NCBI GenBank assembly: GCA_020723845.1
Contig: DYIC01000006.1
Coordinates: 1 to 38,400, forward strand
Length of the DNA: 38,400 nt
Origin: Hydrogenophaga sp.
GTDB lineage: Bacteria; Pseudomonadota; Gammaproteobacteria; Burkholderiales; Burkholderiaceae_C
Direction: 5' to 3'
In this document: one piece after another, positions 32,410 through 38,400 of the stretch
Layout: the number at the start of each line of letters is the position of its first letter
Position numbering within the stretch: the stretch's first letter is position 1
Notes under the pieces: model-generated
What the model was told of the DNA's origin: nothing
The model's input: only the letters and a program-made list of their open reading frames with translations
Database searches by the model: none
Position numbers and translations under genes: made by a program

Positions 32410-34338
32410 ATGTGTGGAATCGTGGCAGCGGTCGCAACGACCGATGTGGTGGGGGTGCTGATCCAGGGACTGCAGCGGCTGGAGTACCGTGGATATGACT
32501 CGTGTGGGTTGGCGGTGCACCAGGGAGCGCCGCTGGCCGGTGCAGTGGCGGCCGATGCCGGACGGCGTGGCTTGGTGCGCGCGCGCAGCACCGCCCGCGT
32601 GGCCGAGCTGCAGGCGCAGGTGCAGGGCGAGCGGCTGCAAGCAGCCACGGGCATCGCGCACACGCGCTGGGCCACGCACGGCGCGCCTGCCGTGCACAAC
32701 GCGCACCCGCACGTCAGTCACGGCCCGGGTGTGCGGCCCGGCGAGCGCGCGCCGCGTGTGGCGCTGGTGCACAACGGCATCATCGAAAACCACGAATCCC
32801 TGCGTGCAGCGTTGCAGGCGCGCGGCTACGTGTTCGAGAGTCAGACCGACACCGAGGTCATCGCCCACCTCATCGACAGCCACTACGACGGTGATTTGCT
32901 GGCGGCGGTGCAGGCTGCGACCGCCCAGCTGCGGGGGGCGTATGCGATCGCCGTGCTGCACCACGACGAGCCGCAGCGCCTGGTGGGGGCGCGCGTCGGC
33001 TCGCCGCTCGTGCTGGGTATCGGCGCCGCGGCGCAGGGGCCAGCGCCGCACTACTTGGCCAGCGACGCACTGGCGCTGGCGGGCGTGACGGACCGCATCG
33101 TCTTTCTGGCCGAGGGCGACGTGGTGGACGTCGCGCTCGGGCGCTATCGCGTCGTCGGTGCCGACGGGCGCACGCTGGACGCGGCCGCACGCCCCGTCAA
33201 GACGGTGCACGTGGGCAGCCAAGACGTGGCGCTCGGGCCCTACCAGCACTACATGCAAAAAGAGATCTTCGAGCAGCCGCGCGCGCTGGCCGACACGCTC
33301 GAGGGCGTGGAAGGCATCGTGCCCGAGCTGTTCGAGGACCACGGTATCCGCAGTCGGGCGGCGTGGCGCGTGTTTCGTGAGATCGACCGCGTGCTGATCC
33401 TGGCCTGCGGCACCAGCTACTACGCCGGTTGCGTGGCGCGCCATTGGCTGGAGTCGATCGCGCGCATCCCCACCACGGTCGAGATCGCCAGCGAATACCG
33501 CTACCGCGACGCCGTGCCGGATGCGCGCACGCTGGTGGTGACCATCAGCCAAAGCGGCGAGACGGCCGACACGCTGGCAGCGCTGCGCCATGCGCAGCAG
33601 CAGGGCATGACGAATACGCTGACCATCTGCAACGTCGCCACCAGCGCCATGGTGCGCGAGTGCGAGCTGGCCTATGTGACGCGCGCCGGGGTGGAGATTG
33701 GGGTGGCCAGCACCAAGGCGTTCACCACGCAATTGGCGGCGCTGTTTCTGCTGACACTGGCGCTGGCGCAGGCCAAAGGGCGCCTGACCCCTGAGGACGA
33801 AGCCCGCCACCTGCGCGCCATGCGCCACTTGCCGCTGGCGCTGCAGGCTGTGCTGGCGCTAGAGCCACAGGTCATCCGCTGGGCCGAAGATTTCGCCGCC
33901 AAAGAGCACGCGCTGTTCCTGGGCCGCGGGCTGCATTATCCGATCGCGCTCGAAGGCGCGCTCAAGCTCAAGGAAATCAGCTACATCCACGCCGAGGCGT
34001 ACCCGGCGGGCGAACTCAAGCACGGCCCGCTGGCGCTGGTGACCAGCGCCATGCCCGTGGTGACGGTAGCCCCCAACGACGCCCTGCTGGAGAAGCTCAA
34101 GAGCAACATGCAAGAGGTGCGCGCGCGCGGCGGGGTGTTGTACGTACTGGCGGACGCCGACACCCACATCGCCGGCGGCGACGGGGTGCATGTGATCCGG
34201 TTGCCGGAGCACTACGGGGCGCTGAGCCCCATTCTGCACGTGGTGCCGCTGCAACTGCTGGCCTACCACACGGCGTGCCTGCGCGGCACCGACGTGGACA
34301 AGCCCCGCAACCTGGCCAAGAGCGTGACGGTGGAGTAG
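32410..34338 (+). CDS. glmS: Glutamine-fructose-6-phosphate aminotransferase (isomerizing)
   Basis: First committed step of hexosamine synthesis: fructose-6-phosphate plus glutamine to glucosamine-6-phosphate plus glutamate. The 642-residue protein starts MCGIVA, with Cys2 as the amidotransferase nucleophile after Met removal; the glutaminase domain has RWATHG and HNGIIENHE. Two SIS domains follow ([12 protein letters not shown]; then [31 protein letters not shown]) and the end is [13 protein letters not shown], with the conserved C-terminal loop. It is about 30 residues longer than E. coli GlmS (609), with short insertions in the glutaminase domain. No glmS ribozyme is seen. Secure. Confidence 0.98.
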   Translation: MCGIVAAVATTDVVGVLIQGLQRLEYRGYDSCGLAVHQGAPLAGAVAADAGRRGLVRARSTARVAELQAQVQGERLQAATGIAHTRWATHGAPAVHNAHPHVSHGPGVRPGERAPRVALVHNGIIENHESLRAALQARGYVFESQTDTEVIAHLIDSHYDGDLLAAVQAATAQLRGAYAIAVLHHDEPQRLVGARVGSPLVLGIGAAAQGPAPHYLASDALALAGVTDRIVFLAEGDVVDVALGRYRVVGADGRTLDAAARPVKTVHVGSQDVALGPYQHYMQKEIFEQPRALADTLEGVEGIVPELFEDHGIRSRAAWRVFREIDRVLILACGTSYYAGCVARHWLESIARIPTTVEIASEYRYRDAVPDARTLVVTISQSGETADTLAALRHAQQQGMTNTLTICNVATSAMVRECELAYVTRAGVEIGVASTKAFTTQLAALFLLTLALAQAKGRLTPEDEARHLRAMRHLPLALQAVLALEPQVIRWAEDFAAKEHALFLGRGLHYPIALEGALKLKEISYIHAEAYPAGELKHGPLALVTSAMPVVTVAPNDALLEKLKSNMQEVRARGGVLYVLADADTHIAGGDGVHVIRLPEHYGALSPILHVVPLQLLAYHTACLRGTDVDKPRNLAKSVTVE

Positions 34339-34456
34339 GGCGACGCTTGACGTGTGTGCTACGTTGAAGAGAGCCGGTGGTCTGGCCCGAGTGCTCTCCT
34401 CGGCGCGGGGGGCGGGGTGGCGCCGGCGTGTCGAGAAGGAAACAACGGAGGCATTC

Positions 34457-35443
34457 ATGCAGCAACGCGTATGGCAACGCTCCGCGTCATGGCGCGGGTG
34501 GCGCAAGAAGGTGGTGGCGGCGTGTGCGCTCGCTTTCGGGGCGGCACCCGTCGTGCAGGCGCAAGCCCCGGCACCGGTGCCCGTCGTGGCCAGCTTCAGC
34601 ATCTTGGGCGACCTCGTGCAGCAGGTGGGTGGCGAGCGGGTGCAGGTGCGCACCCTCGTCGGCCCGGAGGCGGACGCGCACGTCTTCCAGCCCAAGCCCG
34701 CTGACGCGCGCTCGGTGGCCGCGGCGCGGTTGCTGGTGGTCAACGGCCTGGGTTATGAGGGTTGGCTGGAGCGCCTGCTGCGCAACGCCAACTACCGCGG
34801 TGAGCTGGTGCGCGTGGCCGATGGCATCGAGCCGTTACCGGCGCGGGACAGCCATGACCACGGCGCAAAAGCAGGGCACCGACATGAGCACGGTCATGAC
34901 CACGGCGAGCACGACCCGCACGCCTGGCAAGACGTGCGCCACGTCATCCACTACACGCAACGGATTGCCGAGGCGCTGTGCCGCGAGGATGCACCGGGCT
35001 GCGACCACTACCGCCAGCGGGCCCAGACCTACACCCAGACGCTGCGGGCGCTCGATGCCGAGATCCGCGCCGCGTGGGCACCGATTCCCCCGCAACAGCG
35101 CAAGGTGGTGACATCGCACGACGCGTTCCGCTATTACGGCCACGCCTACGGGGTGCAGTTCTTACCCGCGCAGGGCGTCAGCACCAGCAGTGAACCATCG
35201 GCGGCTGGGGTGGCGCGCCTCATCCGGCAGATCCGTGCCGAGGGCGTGCGCGCGGTTTTCGTGGAACGGCTAACCGACCCGCGACTCGTGCAACGCGTGG
35301 CGCAGGAAGCGGGGGTCACCCCCTCACCGGTTCCCCTGTACTCGGATGCCCTGTCCCCACCCGGTGGGCCCGCGCCGGACTACGTGAGTCTGATGCGCCA
35401 CAACACGCGCGCCATGGTCGAGGCGATTCAGGGGCGTCCTTGA
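34457..35443 (+). CDS. Zinc/manganese ABC transporter substrate-binding protein (ZnuA-like)
   Basis: A 328-residue periplasmic metal-binding protein of the cluster A-I family. A signal peptide (about 1-36) ends near VVQAQA. Metal ligands are expected at His75 in DAHVFQP, His155 in DPHAWQD, and the histidine in VVTSHDAFRYYG, plus a late acidic residue. Residues 133-155 form a histidine-rich loop (nine His interspersed with Asp and Glu), the mark of zinc-specific ZnuA proteins. GGAGG six bases before ATG 34457 supports this start over the in-frame 34352. The permease and ATPase genes are not beside it. Manganese is the main alternative to zinc. Confidence 0.9.
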   Translation: MQQRVWQRSASWRGWRKKVVAACALAFGAAPVVQAQAPAPVPVVASFSILGDLVQQVGGERVQVRTLVGPEADAHVFQPKPADARSVAAARLLVVNGLGYEGWLERLLRNANYRGELVRVADGIEPLPARDSHDHGAKAGHRHEHGHDHGEHDPHAWQDVRHVIHYTQRIAEALCREDAPGCDHYRQRAQTYTQTLRALDAEIRAAWAPIPPQQRKVVTSHDAFRYYGHAYGVQFLPAQGVSTSSEPSAAGVARLIRQIRAEGVRAVFVERLTDPRLVQRVAQEAGVTPSPVPLYSDALSPPGGPAPDYVSLMRHNTRAMVEAIQGRP

Positions 35444-35486
35444 TCGGGGGCAAGCCGACAGGCCGATGACGGTCGGCGGCCTAGCC

Positions 35487-36566
35487 TCACGGCTGCACGC
35501 GCACCTGTGGCGGCTCGCCAGGGGCCACGGCCTCCAGGCGGCCGATCACCCAGCCGGGTTGGCCCTGGGCGGCGGTGAACGCTTCCTGCACCGCTGCCAG
35601 TGTGTCGGGAGCACAGGCGACCAACAGGCCACCGCTGGTCTGTGGGTCGGTGATCAGCGACTGCCACAGGGCGCGCGCATCGGGCGCCAGCGCCGACAGG
35701 TCCACCGCGTCGCCGTAGCTGGCCCAGTTGCGGCCAGAGGCGCCAGTGGCGATGCCCTGCGCCAGCAGCGCGCGGCTGACCTCGAGCACCGGCAGCGCGG
35801 TGCTGTCCACGCAGGCGCGCAAGCCGGCCGGGCGGCACATTTCCAGCAGGTGGCCCGCTAGGCCAAAGCCGGTGACATCGGTCATCGCATGTACGCCGGG
35901 CAGCTCGCCCAGCGCAGCGCCGGCGCGGTTGAGCAGCGTCGTCCAGCGCCGCATCTGCTGGTAGCCGTCTGTGTCCAGCCGTCCCTTTTTGAGCGCTGCG
36001 GACAAAATACCCACGCCCAGCGGCTTGCCCAGCACGAGCACGTCGCCAGGGCGGGCGCCCGCATTCGTCTTGACGCGCTGCGGGTGCACGGTGCCAATGA
36101 CCGCCAGCCCGTAGATCGGCTCGACCGTGTCGATCGAGTGGCCGCCGGCCAGTGCCACCCCGGCGTCGCGGCAGGCAGCGGCCCCGCCTTCGAGCACGCG
36201 GCCGATGACCGACTCGGGCAGCTGGTTGATCGGCATGCCCACCAGTGCCAGTGCCAGCAGCGGCTGGCCGCCCATGGCGTACACGTCCGACAGCGCGTTG
36301 GTGGCGGCGATGGCACCGAAGTCGTAGGGGTCATCCACCACGGGCGTGAAGAAGTCGGTGGTGGCCACCAGCGCCAAGTCGTCGCGCAGGCGGTAGACTG
36401 CGGCGTCGTCGCTGGTCGCCGTGCCCACCAGCAGTTCGGGCGGCGCGAGGTGCGGGGGGACTTGCGCCAATAGCCGCTGCAGCACCGCGGGGGCGATTTT
36501 GCAGCCGCAGCCGCCGCCGTGGGCCCAAGCGGTCAGTCGGTTCGGGTCGCGCATTTCGGTGTCCAT
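35487..36566 (-). CDS. selD: Selenide, water dikinase (selenophosphate synthetase)
   Basis: Makes selenophosphate from selenide and ATP, the selenium donor for selenocysteine and 2-selenouridine. The 359-residue protein has HGGGCGCKIAP (16-26): Cys20 at the Sec/Cys active site and Lys23, so this is the cysteine form; then DDAAVY (ATP/metal), ALAGGHSIDT and DPQTSGGLL. The start at 36566 has AAGGGA upstream; a GTG at 36581 is possible. It is divergent from mnmH (33-base gap), which uses the product. selA and selB are not seen, so the visible use of selenium is tRNA modification. Confidence 0.97.
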   Translation of the reverse strand: MDTEMRDPNRLTAWAHGGGCGCKIAPAVLQRLLAQVPPHLAPPELLVGTATSDDAAVYRLRDDLALVATTDFFTPVVDDPYDFGAIAATNALSDVYAMGGQPLLALALVGMPINQLPESVIGRVLEGGAAACRDAGVALAGGHSIDTVEPIYGLAVIGTVHPQRVKTNAGARPGDVLVLGKPLGVGILSAALKKGRLDTDGYQQMRRWTTLLNRAGAALGELPGVHAMTDVTGFGLAGHLLEMCRPAGLRACVDSTALPVLEVSRALLAQGIATGASGRNWASYGDAVDLSALAPDARALWQSLITDPQTSGGLLVACAPDTLAAVQEAFTAAQGQPGWVIGRLEAVAPGEPPQVRVQP

Positions 36567-36599
36567 TCTCGTTCCCTTCACAGCTCACGCAGCCTTGCC

Positions 36600-37667
36600 A
36601 TGGCCGCTAAACCGGATATTGTCACGCTGGATCAGATCGACGCGTTCGACACGCTTATCGACGCTCGCAGCCCGGCGGAGTTTGCGCTCGACCACCTGCC
36701 CGGCGCGATCAACCTGCCGGTGCTCGACGACGAGGAGCGCCGCATCGTCGGCACGCTGTACAAACAGACCGGCGCTTTCGAGGCGCGGCGCATCGGCGGC
36801 GCCTGGGTGGCGCGCAACATCGCCCGCCACATCGAGGCCGTCATGCAGGACCGGCCGGCCGGCTGGCGCCCGCTGGTGTACTGCTGGCGTGGCGGGCAGC
36901 GCAGCGGCGCGTTTGCCCTATGGCTGCGCCAGATCGGCTGGGCCGCGGCGCAGTTGCAGGGGGGGTACAAGGGCTACCGGCGCTGGGTCGTGGAGCAGCT
37001 CGACGCCCTGCCGCCGACGCTGGACTGGCGGGTGATCGCCGGTCCGACCGGCAGTGGCAAGACGCGGCTGCTGCAGGCCCTGGCCGCCCGCGGGGCGCAG
37101 GTGCTGGATCTGGAGGCGCTGGCGCGCCACCGCGGCTCCATCCTGGGCGCGTGGCCCGACGGGCAGCTGCAGCCCAGCCAGAAGGCCTTCGACACCGCGC
37201 TGGTCGATGCGTTGCGGCGCTTCGACCCCGCGCGGCCGGTGTGGGTGGAGGCCGAGAGCCGCAAGATCGGCGCCGTGCAGTTGCCCGAGGCGATGACGGC
37301 GGCGCTGCAGCGCGCCCCGCGCGTGCAGGTGGAGGTGCCGTTTGCGGCGCGGCTGGCGCTGGTGCTGGAGGACTACGCCTGGCTGGGGCGCGACCCCCAG
37401 GCGCTCGCCCAGCGGCTGCAGGCCTTGCGCGGCCTGCAGTCCAACGAGACGCTGGCGCGGTGGCAGACCTGGGCGCTGGCGGGGCGGCTGACCGAGCTGT
37501 TCGCGGAGCTGATGACGCACCACTACGATCCGCTCTACCGCCGCTCGCAGGAACGGACCGGTGTGCCGCCGTGGCGGACTCTCCCGCTGCCGGCGCTGGA
37601 TGCGGCCGGGCTGGAGCGCGCGGCGGTCGAGTTGCTGGAGGGCGCGGCGGCGCATGGTCTTCCCTGA
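36600..37667 (+). CDS. mnmH: tRNA 2-selenouridine synthase
   Basis: Replaces sulfur by selenium in 5-substituted 2-thiouridine at tRNA position 34, via a geranylated intermediate. The 355-residue protein has an N-terminal rhodanese domain (about 8-130) with LVYCWRGGQRSG (92-103, catalytic Cys95, matching E. coli Cys97) and a C-terminal P-loop domain with GPTGSGKT (148-155). Also called selU or ybbB. The ATG at 36600 is consistent with MAAKPDIVTLDQI. Divergent from selD; downstream is the AT-rich control region of the sulfate-binding protein gene. Confidence 0.96.
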   Translation: MAAKPDIVTLDQIDAFDTLIDARSPAEFALDHLPGAINLPVLDDEERRIVGTLYKQTGAFEARRIGGAWVARNIARHIEAVMQDRPAGWRPLVYCWRGGQRSGAFALWLRQIGWAAAQLQGGYKGYRRWVVEQLDALPPTLDWRVIAGPTGSGKTRLLQALAARGAQVLDLEALARHRGSILGAWPDGQLQPSQKAFDTALVDALRRFDPARPVWVEAESRKIGAVQLPEAMTAALQRAPRVQVEVPFAARLALVLEDYAWLGRDPQALAQRLQALRGLQSNETLARWQTWALAGRLTELFAELMTHHYDPLYRRSQERTGVPPWRTLPLPALDAAGLERAAVELLEGAAAHGLP

Positions 37668-37686
37668 TGATTCGGGGCTAAGTTAT

Positions 37687-37715
37687 ATTTTCTTGTAATA
37701 AAGAAATTAGAAAAT
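37687..37715. promoter_or_regulatory. AT-rich dyad upstream of the sulfate-binding protein gene
   Basis: ATTTTCT (37687-37693) and AGAAAAT (37709-37715) are perfect inverted arms 15 bases apart within a long AT-rich stretch (37679-37724), in strong contrast with the GC-rich flanks. CysB-type LysR regulators bind loosely conserved AT-rich dyads upstream of sulfate-uptake genes, so this is a good candidate operator/promoter. A TTGTAA (37693-37698) could be a -35. Inferred only. Confidence 0.4.
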
Positions 37716-37786
37716 AATTGTTTGTGTTTTGAAGGGCGCCGCCCAGAATTCCCGGCATCCCACCCGATCCGCCGGAGGAATCCCCG

Positions 37787-38400
37787 ATGCGACGCCGTTC
37801 ATTCAACCGTGGCCTGTGGGCCACCCCCCTGGCTGCCCTGGCGCTGGGCGCCGGCCTGATCGCCAGCGCACCGGCCCACGCCCAGCCGGCCACCCTGCTC
37901 AACGCGTCCTACGACGTGGCGCGCGAGTTCTACAAGGACATCAACGCCGCCTTCGTCGCGCATCTCAAGAAGACCAGCGGCCGTGACGTCACGGTGCAGC
38001 AGTCGCACGGCGGCTCGAGCGCCCAGGCGCGTGCGGTGGCCGACGGGCTGGATGCCGACGTCGTGACCATGAACACGACCACGGACATCGACTTCCTGGC
38101 CGAGCGTGGCGTCGTCGCCAAGGACTGGGCACAGCGCTTCCCGCACGGGGCGGCGCCCACCACCTCCACCATGTTGTTCCTGGTGCGCCAGGGCAACCCC
38201 AAGAACATCCGCGATTGGGACGATCTGGTCAAACCGGGCGTGCAGGTGGTGGTGGTCAACCCCAAAACGGGCGGCAACGGCCGCATGGCCTACCTGGCGG
38301 CCTGGGGGCAGGTGCTGGCGCGCGGCGGCACGCCCGAGCAGGCGGCCGACTTCGTGCGGCGGCTCTACCGCAACGTGCCGGTGCTGGCGCGCGGCGGCCG
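37787..38400 (+). CDS. sbp: Periplasmic sulfate (thiosulfate)-binding protein, 5' part
   Basis: The first 204 residues of a sulfate ABC transporter binding protein; the gene runs past the window edge. A signal peptide (1-32; RRRSFNRGLWATPL then a long hydrophobic part, ending AHA) is followed by LLNASYDVAREFYKDIN (37-53), the family start, QSHGGSSAQARAV (sulfate-coordinating loop) and ADVVTMNTTTDIDFLA. Sbp binds sulfate and CysP thiosulfate; the two cannot be separated here. GGAGGAA about seven bases before ATG 37787 is a strong Shine-Dalgarno. The twin arginines at the N-terminus hint at, but do not prove, Tat export. Confidence 0.93.
   Translation, partial: MRRRSFNRGLWATPLAALALGAGLIASAPAHAQPATLLNASYDVAREFYKDINAAFVAHLKKTSGRDVTVQQSHGGSSAQARAVADGLDADVVTMNTTTDIDFLAERGVVAKDWAQRFPHGAAPTTSTMLFLVRQGNPKNIRDWDDLVKPGVQVVVVNPKTGGNGRMAYLAAWGQVLARGGTPEQAADFVRRLYRNVPVLARGG

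Noticed and set aside
34369-34398. GAGAGC/GCTCTC hairpin as a glmS terminator or Zur site
   Set aside because: The stem is only six pairs with an 18-base loop and no U-tract, and it does not resemble a Zur dyad.

Overview
The window is high-GC, densely coded bacterial chromosome. It looks like a betaproteobacterium of the order Burkholderiales, most like Comamonadaceae. The reasons are the DUF3717-DUF1289 protein, the polyhydroxybutyrate phasin, the rsmI/yraN/diaA/BON-lipoprotein cluster, paired PilT/PilU ATPases, and a PutA without its usual DNA-binding domain beside an Lrp-type regulator. The genus is not settled by sequence alone. I see no rRNA, tRNA, CRISPR array, insertion sequence or prophage. 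Almost everything is intact core or metabolic gene content; one LysR regulator appears frameshifted.

Layout. 1-119: a candidate small RNA that folds as a near-perfect three-way junction and displays a CCUCC-repeat loop. 127-5863: glutathione transferase, purB, a DUF3717/DUF1289 protein, an M48 periplasmic protease, moaC and 3-hydroxybutyryl-CoA dehydrogenase. 6011-6740: a phasin with a clear promoter bracketed by two TGC-N3-GCA operators. 6789-11062 (minus): rsmI, DUF502 membrane protein, and an acyl-CoA synthetase/GNAT fusion. 11064-12802 (plus): yraN, a DiaA-like SIS protein and a BON lipoprotein. 12828-16691: a beta-hydroxyacid dehydrogenase, pilU, pilT and the PLP protein YggS.

16733-27220 is an amino-acid and imino-acid catabolic block. 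It holds putA (proline to glutamate) with a divergent Lrp regulator, ornithine cyclodeaminase (ornithine to proline) with its own divergent Lrp regulator, and a minus-strand run of a glcD-type FAD oxidase, a soluble PAS-PAS histidine kinase, a Delta1-pyrroline/piperideine-2-carboxylate reductase-like enzyme and RidA. The ornithine route feeds proline into PutA, and RidA plus the reductase would handle reactive imine intermediates. The kinase joined to the reductase by an ATGA overlap is the most unusual arrangement in the block.

27396-38400: a small heat-shock protein behind a consensus sigma-32 promoter, the frameshifted LysR gene downstream of purU, glmU, an SH3-domain exported protein, a third Lrp regulator divergent from glmS (so glmU and glmS, both for UDP-GlcNAc synthesis, lie close together), a lone zinc/manganese-type binding protein, the divergent selenium pair selD/mnmH, and the start of a periplasmic sulfate-binding protein cut by the window edge. 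No gene-free stretch reaches 300 bases; the longest, 27221-27516, holds the sigma-32 promoter and a structured leader.
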